Assembly: GCF_022899355.1 (NCBI RefSeq)
Contig: NZ_JALJCK010000007.1
Coordinates: 1 to 64,000, forward strand
Source of the DNA: Shinella yambaruensis
GTDB taxonomy: Bacteria > Pseudomonadota > Alphaproteobacteria > Rhizobiales > Rhizobiaceae
Direction of reading: 5' to 3'
Length of the DNA: 64,000 nt
Both the position numbers and the translations under genes were made by a program. The notes under the pieces were generated by a model that was not told the origin of the DNA, made no database searches, and worked only from the letters and a program-made list of their open reading frames with translations. Numbering within the stretch: the first letter of the stretch is position 1; the number at the start of each line of letters is the position of its first letter. This document shows, piece after piece, positions 57,227 to 64,000 of the stretch.

Positions 57227-57997
57227 TCAGTGCTTCAGCCGGCCGGCCAGGAACTGCTGCAGCCGCGGGCTGCTCGCCCGGGTGAAGATCGCGTCCGGCG
57301 CGCCCTCCTCCTCCACCCGTCCGAGGTGGAGGAAGACGACGCGGCTCGACGCGTGACGGGCGAAGCCCATCTCGTGGGTGACGACGATCATCGTGCGTCC
57401 TTCCTCGGCGAGCGCCTGCATGACGCGCAGCACCTCGCTCACGAGTTCGGGGTCGAGCGCGGAGGTCGGCTCGTCGAACAGCATAACGTCCGGATCCATG
57501 CTGAGGGCGCGGGCGATTGCCACGCGCTGCTGCTGGCCGCCGGAAAGATGCGAGGGGTATCTTTCCAGAACCTCGTAGTTGAGGCCCACCTTGGAAAGGT
57601 TGGCCTTCGCCCGCTCGATCGCTTCCTTCCGCGAGAGCCCGAGGACGCTGACCGGAGCCTCGACCACGTTCGAAAGCACGGACATGTGCGACCAGAGGCA
57701 GAAGTTCTGGAAGACCATGGCGAGCTTGCTGCGGATGTGGCGCAACTGGTGCCGGTCGCTGGCCCGCAGCATGCCGTCGCGGTCCCGGACGGTCGCCAGC
57801 ACCTCGCCGTCGATGGCGACGGTGCCGGCACTCGGGCGCTCCAGGAAGTTGATGCAGCGCAGGAACGTGCTCTTGCCGGAGCCGCTGGCACCGATAACGC
57901 TGATCACGTCGCCGGCCTCGGCCTGGAGCGAGACGCCCTTCAGCACCTCGTGCGCCCCGTAGGACTTGTGGATGTCTGTCGCGCTGAGTTTCAGCAT
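57227..57997 (-). CDS. Polar amino-acid ABC transporter ATP-binding protein (HisP-like)
   Basis: 256 residues from the ATG at 57997, with AAGGGA upstream; the longer open frame to 58141 runs through the predicted operator and is rejected. Walker A is GASGSGKST (about 37), signature LSGGQQQRV, Walker [13 protein letters not shown], switch histidine in VTHEMGFAR. The length matches HisP-type ATPases. It is the first gene of the operon, with a LysR-type palindrome 100 bases upstream. Confidence 0.93.
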   Translation of the reverse strand: MLKLSATDIHKSYGAHEVLKGVSLQAEAGDVISVIGASGSGKSTFLRCINFLERPSAGTVAIDGEVLATVRDRDGMLRASDRHQLRHIRSKLAMVFQNFCLWSHMSVLSNVVEAPVSVLGLSRKEAIERAKANLSKVGLNYEVLERYPSHLSGGQQQRVAIARALSMDPDVMLFDEPTSALDPELVSEVLRVMQALAEEGRTMIVVTHEMGFARHASSRVVFLHLGRVEEEGAPDAIFTRASSPRLQQFLAGRLKH

Positions 57998-58098
57998 CGG
58001 TTCCCTTTCGGCAAGGCGGCTCGGACCGCTCTTCTGCTCATTTCTTTTGCCATCTAGGGACATGGCGCCGTTTTGCGCAAATGACGATTCTTCACCCG

Positions 58099-58121
58099 AT
58101 ACATGACGTAGAATCATGTAT
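58099..58121. promoter_or_regulatory. 23-bp perfect palindrome upstream of the HisP-like gene
   Basis: ATACATGA (58099-58106) and TCATGTAT (58114-58121) are perfect arms around seven bases, in the gap between the LysR gene stop and the ATPase start on the same strand. It has the T-N11-A shape of LysR operators and shares ATGA-N7-TCAT geometry with, but is not identical to, the 20-26 kb operators. The LysR gene 80 bases away is the likely binder. Confidence 0.65.
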
Positions 58122-58198
58122 TGCGAATTCGTCCGGGGCATGGGCCGAAGACGATGGAATGATTTGTGAATCTCCGTCAGCTTTCCCGGAAACCCCTG

Positions 58199-59170
58199 TC
58201 AGGGCAGGGTTTCCCATGCGGCGTCGCGGCCGAAACGGGCAAGCAGCCAGCGCAGGAAGAGGCGGGTCGCCGAGCGGCGAAGGCTCGCATTGTTGCAGAC
58301 GACGTGCCAGCCGCCGAAGGCGTCGATGGAAAACGAGAAGGGCTTGATCAGGACGCCCCGCTTGAGATCGGAGGCCGAGAGCGTATCGCTCACCAGCGCC
58401 ACCCCGGTGCCGTGGATCGCGAGATCGATCGCCATGCCGAGGTCGCTGCAATAGAGGTGCCGGGCCTGCTGGTCGAAGTCGGTTTCGCCGGCCTCGGAGA
58501 ACCACCGCCGCCATTCCGAGCCGTCGTCCCAGTGAAGCAGGAGGCAATGACGCAGGTCGGCGGGTCGGGTGATCGTCCCGCCGATGCGCTCGAACAGCAG
58601 CGGGCTGCACACCGGCGTGACATTGACATGGGCGAGGAGGGCGGACCAGCGATCCGCCCAGCCGCCCGGGCCGAAGGAAATGCCGACGTCGATATCGCCG
58701 AGCTCGTGCACCCGCTGGTTCTCGACCAGGCGGATGTGGCATTCGATCGACGGATGGTCCTGGCAGAAGTCGCTGATGTGCCGGGCGAGCCAGGTATTGG
58801 CGAACATCGGCGGACAGGCGACATCGAGCCGGCCGCCGACCTGGCTTGCGTCGGCAAGGCGCATCGTGGCGGCAAGAATCTCCTGGAGCGCGGCGGACAC
58901 CGTCTTGGCGAGGATCCTGCCCGCATCCGTCAGCACCACGCCGCGTCCGGCCTTGACGAAGAGCTCGCAGCCGAGCGCCTCTTCCAGCCGGCGGATCTGA
59001 TGGCTCACCGCGCTGTCCGTCAGGTGCAGCTCTGCCGCAGCCTTCGCGAGGCTCTGGTGGCGTGCCGCCACCTCGAAGGTGCGCAGTGTCGGCAAGGGAA
59101 GGTTGTGTAGGTCGGCCAATTTGAGAACGATGATGGTGGAGGAGAAATAAACGTCGAAAACATGTCCCAA
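58199..59170 (-). CDS. LysR-family transcriptional regulator (GcvA-like)
   Basis: 323 residues; the core family start is near residue 20 (LPLPTLRTFEVAARHQSLAK). The HTH continues AAAELHLTDSAVSHQIRRLE. The sensor domain has LDVACPPMFANTWLARHISD and DIDVGISFGPGGWADRW, and the WDDGSEWRRWF segment common to GcvA types. It lies upstream of, and in the same direction as, the guanidino-type ABC operon and probably regulates it through the palindrome at 58.1 kb. A methionine further in is possible as true start. Confidence 0.9.
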   Translation of the reverse strand: MGHVFDVYFSSTIIVLKLADLHNLPLPTLRTFEVAARHQSLAKAAAELHLTDSAVSHQIRRLEEALGCELFVKAGRGVVLTDAGRILAKTVSAALQEILAATMRLADASQVGGRLDVACPPMFANTWLARHISDFCQDHPSIECHIRLVENQRVHELGDIDVGISFGPGGWADRWSALLAHVNVTPVCSPLLFERIGGTITRPADLRHCLLLHWDDGSEWRRWFSEAGETDFDQQARHLYCSDLGMAIDLAIHGTGVALVSDTLSASDLKRGVLIKPFSFSIDAFGGWHVVCNNASLRRSATRLFLRWLLARFGRDAAWETLP

Positions 59171-59752
59171 CGGCCGGTGTGCGGCCCGAACCTCTTCACG
59201 ATAACATGATAAGGAGGCAAGTCATGTGGGGTGGATAAGGCATTTTTGCTAAGTCCGCTGACATGTGCGGCCATCGCGGACGCGCTCGCCCTCATGGGGA
59301 GACGGCGCCTTGTGGACGGGCGCTCCAACCCCATTCACGCGCCCGGGCGCTACCACGCTGTTTCGGGCGGCGCCGGCGTATCTGCTGCATCCGTTATCTC
59401 GTCGACAGGCTCGACTACTGTTCCACCTGTCCGCTCCCGCAGGCGAGCAAGTCGTCGCCCGACGAGGCGGCTTCCTGCCCCTGGTCGGCGTGTTCTTCCG
59501 GCCGATCGACAAGATCAACGCGATCATCGAGACCTATCTCAAGGCCATTGCCGGCTTCACGCGCTACACCCAGTTCCTCGACACCGATATGCTAGCGCAG
59601 GCCGCCAATCCCACATGGCGCGAATGGCAGGCGTTCGCGGCTCGGGAACTCCAGCCTTCTCGGTTCGGCCTATATGGCAGCTACTGGAAGTTCACATAGA
59701 GAGAACCTGCGGACTGCCAAGCAGCGCGAATGGCTGACAACGGAGCCGGCGG
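59171..59752. other. Intergenic scar region
   Basis: No intact gene in 580 bases. Near 59213-59227 ACATGA and TCATGT form a loose inverted repeat in the LysR promoter. A plus-strand stretch at 59265-59330 looks slightly protein-like (PLTCAAIADALALMGRRRLV) but I cannot assign it. An ABC exporter scrap lies at 59455-59600, described separately. Confidence 0.4.
59455..59600 (+). pseudogene. ABC exporter transmembrane domain, internal fragment
   Basis: One plus-strand frame reads GGFLPLVGVFFRPIDKINAI then IETYLKAIAGFTRYTQFLDT, matching the segment just before the nucleotide-binding domain in fused ABC multidrug/lipid exporters (the usual form is RPVDRIxAxIExYPKGIAGFRR). About 45 codons survive; neither end of the gene is present. 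Confidence 0.55.
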
Positions 59753-60163
59753 CTATTCTGTCTTCAGAAGCTTCGCTGACAGTGTTTCCTCGAAGCCGTG
59801 GTCCTTGAGCGCGGCGGCCAGCGTCGCCTCGTAGTCGGGCTGAGCGCTTTCGAAGCGTGAACGCCCTTTTTCGGTCAGGACCGTGTAGACCCCGCGCTTG
59901 TCGTCCGGGCAAAGATCGCGAATGGTGAGCGCGCCGCGCTCCAGACGCTCGACCATTCGCGAAACCGAACTCTGGTTCAGATGCAGATGCGTGGCCAACT
60001 CCTGCATTCGAAGTTCGGATTTGGCCGATCGTGACAATATCTGGAGCGCACGATATTCCGACAGGCCAAGCCCGTGCTGTTCTTGCAAAACCTTGCCCAG
60101 CTCCGCTTCGACGTTGGCTACGACATGAATCAGCTTGAGCCATGAATCGCTTCTCTTGGACAT
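59753..60163 (-). CDS. MarR-family transcriptional regulator
   Basis: 136 residues from the ATG at 60163. The frame is open to 60220, but that start lies inside a predicted operator, so the downstream ATG is preferred. The winged helix reads ELRMQELATHLHLNQSSVSR then MVERLERGALTIRDLCPDDK with the wing arginine in KRGVYTVLTEKGR. MarR proteins are ligand-responsive dimeric repressors. Matching operators upstream of this gene and in front of the paired SMR genes indicate that it controls both. Confidence 0.9.
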   Translation of the reverse strand: MSKRSDSWLKLIHVVANVEAELGKVLQEQHGLGLSEYRALQILSRSAKSELRMQELATHLHLNQSSVSRMVERLERGALTIRDLCPDDKRGVYTVLTEKGRSRFESAQPDYEATLAAALKDHGFEETLSAKLLKTE

Positions 60164-60565
60164 GACCGGCGTAGACTCCTTTCGAGCAATCAGTGGGGCA
60201 TTCTTCATATGTATGTCCATGCAACCGCCGACTCAATGGAACGTGCGCCGCCATGACACGCGCAGCCCTAAGCGAAATGCCGGGGCGTGGGAGCAAGCCC
60301 TTCGAGATGGCGAGCTTGCTCATGGCAGGCGACCGTCGGGTTTGCGGATTGTCGGCAAAGAAGAGATACATTCCGCGATCGCCAAACCAGTGCGCGGGTA
60401 TGATTGAAATGCTTCCGGTCGCAACTGGCGCCTCACCTAAAAATCACGCCATCCTGGTCAACTGCGAAGGCGGTGAATGGAATGCCACCATCGTGGACAG
60501 ATTCACGGAGAAGGCGATTGCCTCCTCCATGAGCTGCTTGTCGCGGATCGAACGATCGGCTGCCA
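60164..60565. other. Intergenic region with MarR-type operator
   Basis: No gene I can support in 400 bases. ATGTATGTCCATGCAA at 60209-60224 matches 13 of 16 positions of the operators in front of the SMR genes. A plus-strand open frame from 60193 is about 140 codons long but has no recognisable domain and runs antisense into the SMR gene, so it is left out. Confidence 0.5.
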
Positions 60566-60940
60566 TTAGGCTCGACCCTGGAGCTTTGCGCTGTCGGCGA
60601 GCTTCAGCCAGACGATACCGGCGATGATGACTGCCAGCCAGAATGCCTGGCCCAGCGTGAGCGGCTGGTCGAGCAGGATGCTCCCGAAGACAGCCGCGCC
60701 CACGGAGCCGATGCCTGCCCATACCGCATAGCCGATCCCCACGTCGATGGTTCGCAAGGCGGCGCTGAGGAAGTAAAGCGTGAGCAGGAAGAACACCAAA
60801 GCGGCCGCCGACCAGCTCAGGACGGTAAACGCCTGGCTGCCCCCGACGCTGAGCGCATATCCGATTTCAAAGGCGCTTGCGAGCATCAACATGATCCATG
60901 CGCGCCCGCTGCTTTGGTGGTTTTCATCCGTAGTCGTCAT
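60566..60940 (-). CDS. Small multidrug resistance (SMR) transporter, subunit 2 (Gdx/SugE-like)
   Basis: 124 residues with four membrane helices. The conserved glutamate is in LASAFEIGYALS, then LYFLSAALRTIDVGIGYAVW and GIGSVGAAVFGSILLDQPLT, which resembles the guanidinium exporter Gdx/SugE. The extended N-terminus of about 14 polar residues is unusual for a single SMR and typical of paired systems. It follows the other SMR gene by 49 bases and is probably expressed with it as a heterodimer. Confidence 0.88.
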   Translation of the reverse strand: MTTTDENHQSSGRAWIMLMLASAFEIGYALSVGGSQAFTVLSWSAAALVFFLLTLYFLSAALRTIDVGIGYAVWAGIGSVGAAVFGSILLDQPLTLGQAFWLAVIIAGIVWLKLADSAKLQGRA

Positions 60941-60989
60941 GTCAGGTTCCTTTCAGGTCGGATGGGAATTGCACAAGGGCGGCGGTTCT

Positions 60990-61310
60990 CTACGCTGCGC
61001 CGCTGAGGCGCAGGCCAACGACGCCTCCGATGACGAGGGCGATCCCGAGTATCTTTTTCAGGTTGAGTTGCTGGCCGAAGAACAGCGCACCCAGGACGAC
61101 GATTCCGACGCCCGCAACGGAGGTCCAGATGGCGTAACCAACGCCAACGTCGAAGGTAAGAAGTGCAAGACTGAGGAAGAAAGTGGCGATTGCGCCGCTG
61201 ACAAGGGTGACGATGGTCCACCCAAGCCGCGTGAATCCCTTCGCATTGCCTGCGCTGATTGCGACCGCGATCTCAAAGATCACGGCTACTCCAAGATATA
61301 GCCAGCTCAT
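60990..61310 (-). CDS. Small multidrug resistance (SMR) transporter, subunit 1
   Basis: 106 residues, four helices, with the essential glutamate in VAVIFEIAVAISAG and the family sequence GFTRLGWTIVTLVSGAIATF, then FDVGVGYAIWTSVAGVGIVV. Length is typical (105-110). Paired SMR systems such as EbrAB, YkkCD and NepAB export quaternary ammonium compounds, guanidinium or amines. It is the first gene of the pair, and its promoter carries two MarR-type operators. Confidence 0.9.
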   Translation of the reverse strand: MSWLYLGVAVIFEIAVAISAGNAKGFTRLGWTIVTLVSGAIATFFLSLALLTFDVGVGYAIWTSVAGVGIVVLGALFFGQQLNLKKILGIALVIGGVVGLRLSGAA

Positions 61311-61387
61311 CGTGTTTTCCTTTCATCACTGGTTGGGCTTGATGGCCTGCGCCTGGTGGGCAGAGCTTCGCGCACCGGTTTATTCGT

Positions 61388-61448
61388 TTGCATGTGCATG
61401 CATATTAAAGCTGACGGCATAAGTCAATATCTATGCATGCGCATGCAA
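61388..61448 (-). promoter_or_regulatory. SMR promoter flanked by two MarR-type operators
   Basis: On the minus strand ATGCATGCACATGCAA (61388-61403) and ATGCATGCGCATGCAA (61433-61448, written here as on the plus strand) are nearly perfect palindromes, inverted relative to each other, 45 bp centre to centre. Between them a TTGACT -35 (61422-61427 on the minus strand) is 17 bases from TATGCA at the edge of the first operator. A third site precedes the MarR gene at 60209-60224. Confidence 0.7.
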
Positions 61449-61794
61449 ATTAATGGATGTTCAGCTGCTGCGAGATAGGTCCGGGAATTATCCGGCGTGC
61501 CGCTGACTAGCGCCTATCTCGACGAGAATTTCCTCGAATATGCGGAATATGGCCCACAAGCCGATGCTCGCAGATGCCGGCCGCAAAGGGGGAGGTACTC
61601 AAGCTATAGTCATACCCGTTATTAGGCCTGCATGCAGGAGGTCGGCACGCAGGCGGATGTCACGATCGCCTGGCACGCCTGCCGCGGGCCGCCTCCAGAT
61701 CTTCCGGCTGTCGAGCACCCTGAGTTCTCAGGTTTTGGTAAGAATCCCGTCAACGCCAAACCCGCGGGAATTTTCTATCGCCGCCGCTGGGGCT
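61449..61794. other. Intergenic region, no gene recognised
   Basis: Between the SMR promoter and the end of the LysR gene I find only short open frames without recognisable domains. CCTGCATGCAGG at about 61627-61638 is a perfect 12-bp palindrome of unknown meaning. Confidence 0.35.
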
Positions 61795-62685
61795 TCAAGC
61801 TGTCGTCGCTTCCTCGATCAGCCAGTTGATGAAATAGCTAACCTCGGCAGTTTCCCGCTTTGCTTCCGGGCAGATGCAATAATAATTGTGAAGAGCCGGT
61901 ACGCTGAGTTGCAGCGGCTGTACCAGCCGGCCTTCGTCGAGATCGCGGGCGGAAACGACTTCGTCGCTGAGCGCGACGCCGAAACCATCCCGTGCAGCCT
62001 GAAGGACGATGCCGAAGTCGTCGAAATAGACGTCCGCTTCGCCGGCATAGGCAATGCCCGCCTCTGCCTGCCAGCGACGCCATTGCGATCCGTCATCCTC
62101 GTGAAGCAGCCGGTGATAGGCGAGGTCGGAGGGCTGGCGGATGGCGTTCGGCCCGCGCAGGAGCTGCGGGCTGCAGACGGGCGTCATGCGGATGCCGTGC
62201 AGCAGGCGCCACCAGAAACCTGGCCACGGCGGCGCCCCATAGACGATCGCGACATCCGTCTTGCGCCAGTCGACGCCGGGAAAGTGGCTGGATGTGACGA
62301 CCTTCAACTGGAAGTTCGGGCTGTCGGCCATGAAGGTGAAAAGCCGGGTGGCGAGCCAGGCGACGCCATGAACCTGCGGGATGGAGATGGTCAGGGTTCG
62401 CCTGCCGGCGTCGCCATATCTTTGCACCGAAAGCTGGCGCACGCCGGTCTGGATCGCGTCCATCGCGCTCGCCACGGAGCGCTGGAGCTGGCTTCCGCTG
62501 CGGGTCAGGGCCAGTTGGCGTCCGCGCTTTTGAAACAGGTCGACACCGAGCGCCGTCTGCAACGCGCGAATCTGCTGGCTGACGGCGCCCGGCGTCACAT
62601 GCAGCTCCGCCGCCGCCGCGCTGACATTGCCGAGCCGCGCGACGCTCTCGAAGACGCGAAATGCATGAAGGGGAGGCAGCACCAT
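61795..62685 (-). CDS. LysR-family transcriptional regulator (GcvA-like)
   Basis: 296 residues. HTH region: LPPLHAFRVFESVARLGNVS then AAAAELHVTPGAVSQQIRAL. The sensor has LTISIPQVHGVAWLATRLFT and TDVAIVYGAPPWPGFWWRLL, plus HEDDGSQWRRWQAEAGI, the W-R-W pattern also seen in the LysR at 58 kb. It lies 31 bases after another LysR gene in the same direction, so the two may be co-transcribed. The target is not clear. Confidence 0.9.
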   Translation of the reverse strand: MVLPPLHAFRVFESVARLGNVSAAAAELHVTPGAVSQQIRALQTALGVDLFQKRGRQLALTRSGSQLQRSVASAMDAIQTGVRQLSVQRYGDAGRRTLTISIPQVHGVAWLATRLFTFMADSPNFQLKVVTSSHFPGVDWRKTDVAIVYGAPPWPGFWWRLLHGIRMTPVCSPQLLRGPNAIRQPSDLAYHRLLHEDDGSQWRRWQAEAGIAYAGEADVYFDDFGIVLQAARDGFGVALSDEVVSARDLDEGRLVQPLQLSVPALHNYYCICPEAKRETAEVSYFINWLIEEATTA

Positions 62686-62716
62686 CGGTTTCGTTCCTCA
62701 ATCGGGGACTTGATGA

Positions 62717-63625
62717 TCAGGCATTCTGGTCGCGTCCGGGGCGCAACTGCTCGATCACGCGATCGGCAAGCGCGCGCAGGACCGGATCGCCCGCCCGATC
62801 CACGGGACAGACGATGTAATATTCCCGCGCCGCGTTGATGGTCGTCGAAAACGGCTGAATGAGCCGGCCCTCGCTCAGATAGTTCCGCGTCAGGACGTCC
62901 GAGACCAGCGCCACGCCGCGGCCTTGAACGGCAGATGCGATCGCCTGCGCCACTGAATTCACCCGCACCCGAATGTTGCCCTCAAGGCCGATCCGCGCGG
63001 CGACGGACCACTTCGCCCATTCGCCGCCGTCGTCCTCATGCAGCAGGACGACCGAACTCAGCTTCCTGTCGCGGTTGCGCAGGTCGAGCCGGGGGAACAG
63101 CGTCGGCGAGCAGACGGCGCAGAGCCTGACTTCGCTGAGCGACCGCCAGTACTTTCCGGTAAACGGCGGGTTGTCGTAGACGATGGCGAGGTCGTTCTTG
63201 TCCCAGTCAACGTCCGCGGCAGTAACGGCCTCGTTGATCGTCAGGCTGACTATGCCGTTCGACTGGGCGAAGTCGACGATGGCCGCTGTCAGCCAGGCAA
63301 TGCCGAGTGCGGTCGGCACGGAGACCGACAGCGCGGCGGGCTGGTCGCCGGTGGTGATTTTCCGCGAGGCGCGCGTCGCCGTGTCGAGTTGACTGAGCGA
63401 TATGGCAACGGCCTGCGAAAAGTCCTTGCCCGCCTGGGTCAGCGCGACATTCCGGCCCGCTTTCTGAAACAGCACGATCCCCGTGGCTTCGCTGAGCTTC
63501 TTCAGTTGCAGGGAAACCGCGCTGGGGCTGAGGTTCAGTTCCTCGGCCGCATGCCGGACCCCGCCGAGGCGCGCCGTTGCCTCGAAGGCCGGCAGATATT
63601 GCAAATACGGGGGCAGGCGACTCAT
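62717..63625 (-). CDS. LysR-family transcriptional regulator (GcvA-like)
   Basis: 302 residues. HTH: LPPYLQYLPAFEATARLGGV then RHAAEELNLSPSAVSLQLKK. Sensor: LSVSVPTALGIAWLTAAIVD and NDLAIVYDNPPFTGKYWRSL, HEDDGGEWAKWSVAARIG. It is a diverged relative of the following LysR gene. It is divergent from the isochorismatase-family gene at 63731, which is its probable target. Confidence 0.9.
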   Translation of the reverse strand: MSRLPPYLQYLPAFEATARLGGVRHAAEELNLSPSAVSLQLKKLSEATGIVLFQKAGRNVALTQAGKDFSQAVAISLSQLDTATRASRKITTGDQPAALSVSVPTALGIAWLTAAIVDFAQSNGIVSLTINEAVTAADVDWDKNDLAIVYDNPPFTGKYWRSLSEVRLCAVCSPTLFPRLDLRNRDRKLSSVVLLHEDDGGEWAKWSVAARIGLEGNIRVRVNSVAQAIASAVQGRGVALVSDVLTRNYLSEGRLIQPFSTTINAAREYYIVCPVDRAGDPVLRALADRVIEQLRPGRDQNA

Positions 63626-63730
63626 CGAAGGTCCGGCTGATTGTTTATAATAACAGAACGATACCGGTGATTATAAATTGATTTTTCCAAACTGTTAAGA
63701 GTGCTATCCAACGACAAAGAGGAGAACGTT
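63626..63730. promoter_or_regulatory. Divergent promoter region LysR / isochorismatase-like gene
   Basis: The gap is AT-rich compared with its surroundings, with TGTTTATAATAACA (63642-63655), a near-palindrome, and GATTATAAATTGA 20 bases on. One of these is probably the LysR binding site; -10-like TATAAT lies within the first. AAAGAGGAG precedes the start codon. Confidence 0.45.
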
Positions 63731-64000
63731 CATGATTTCGGCAAAGCCATTCGATTTTCCCTATGACGGCAATCTGGAGGTGGAAAAGACCGCGCTCATC
63801 GTCATCGACCTGCAGGAGGATTTCCTCTCGACGACCGGCTATTTCGCCCGGCAGGGCTATGACCCGGCGCCGCTCCGCGCAATCCTTCCCGCGGTCAACC
63901 GGCTGATTGCCGCCTGCCGGGGTGCGGGGGTTCGGATCATCCACACGCGGCAGGGCTATCGCGAAGATCTCGCGGACATGACCCCTTATGAGAAATGGCG
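63731..64000 (+). CDS. Isochorismatase-family cysteine hydrolase (partial, runs off the right edge)
   Basis: The first 90 residues are present. KTALIVIDLQEDFLSTTGYF contains the catalytic aspartate of the isochorismatase-like hydrolases. The YDGNLEVEKTALIVIDLQ-type opening and the following long first helix (LPAVNRLIAACRGAGVRIIH) resemble biuret and ureidoacrylate amidohydrolases, so an amide- or urea-type substrate is likely. The lysine and cysteine of the catalytic triad lie beyond the window. AGAGGAG precedes the ATG. Divergent from a LysR gene. Confidence 0.88.

Noticed and set aside
60193-60627. A 144-codon plus-strand open frame between MarR and SMR genes
   Set aside because: No recognisable domain, contains a MarR operator at its start and overlaps the SMR gene in antisense. 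I could not exclude a short unknown protein but cannot support one.
61311-61450. Guanidine riboswitch in front of the SMR genes
   Set aside because: The leader between promoter and start is short and I see none of the conserved guanidine-I, -II or -III motifs; the inverted repeats fit protein operators better.
61540-62838. A 432-codon plus-strand open frame opposite the LysR gene
   Set aside because: Antisense of a well-supported LysR protein, with no domain of its own.
1-64000. CRISPR arrays, tRNA or rRNA genes, phage structural genes, replication origin
   Set aside because: No regularly spaced repeats, no cloverleaf-like or rRNA-like sequence, and no phage or rep/par genes were seen on reading both strands.

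Overview
The window looks like an accessory replicon or genomic-island stretch of an alphaproteobacterium of the Rhizobiales (Rhizobium/Agrobacterium/Ensifer/Shinella type). The reasons are high GC content, a RIME-like intergenic repeat near 40.8 kb, wall-to-wall ABC uptake systems each paired with its own regulator and catabolic enzymes, GcvA-type LysR regulators, and fragments of insertion sequences. I see no rRNA, tRNA, CRISPR array or replication origin. The genus is inference, not read from a marker gene.

Layout. 1-4 kb: edge of an IS481-like element, then two AraC/SDR divergent pairs. 4.2-19.9 kb: one large catabolic unit split into a minus-strand enzyme operon (hydroxyproline-epimerase-like, GMC oxidoreductase, cupin, alpha/beta hydrolase, aspartate-dehydrogenase-like, SDR, NIPSNAP, and a dead heme-binding-like gene) and a plus-strand transport operon (carbohydrate-type ABC transporter, aldehyde dehydrogenase, aspartase, HAD hydrolase). 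The LacI-family gene lies between the two halves, and near-identical AAACGTTT-type operators sit in both promoters. 20-28.7 kb: a second unit with a GMC oxidoreductase, an FrcBCA/XylFGH-like ABC transporter, a LysR regulator and two amidohydrolases, tied together by a 15-bp ATGA-N6-GTCAT-type palindrome occurring three times. 28.7-32.4 kb: a gene graveyard of broken arsH, arsC, acr3, a sulfatase-like gene, a mannitol-dehydrogenase-family gene, gntP and gntK.

32.4-42.4 kb: a polyamine-type ABC transporter flanked by two paralogous UGT-like glycosyltransferases, with a regulator carrying two GntR-like DNA-binding domains, two paralogous small cupins and an aldehyde dehydrogenase. This is the least familiar gene combination in the window and my best candidate for an undescribed system. 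42.5-44.6 kb: IS3 remnant, a Nudix gene and several broken genes. 45-53.7 kb: a peptide-type ABC transporter with an amidase, an RpiR regulator and a class-C beta-lactamase-fold hydrolase, resembling in composition the NylA/NylB amide-hydrolase pair. 54-59.2 kb: a polar amino-acid ABC transporter with a ureohydrolase (agmatinase family, altered metal motif GGDDS) and a LysR gene. 59.4-61.5 kb: an ABC exporter scrap, a MarR regulator and a paired small multidrug resistance (SMR) transporter with three matching 16-bp operators. 61.8-64 kb: two GcvA-like LysR genes and the start of an isochorismatase-family hydrolase.

Taken together the window is a chain of substrate-inducible uptake-and-degradation modules for nitrogen-containing organic compounds, joined at recombination scars. 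Substrates are not determinable from sequence alone; the assignments below separate what is visible from what is inferred.
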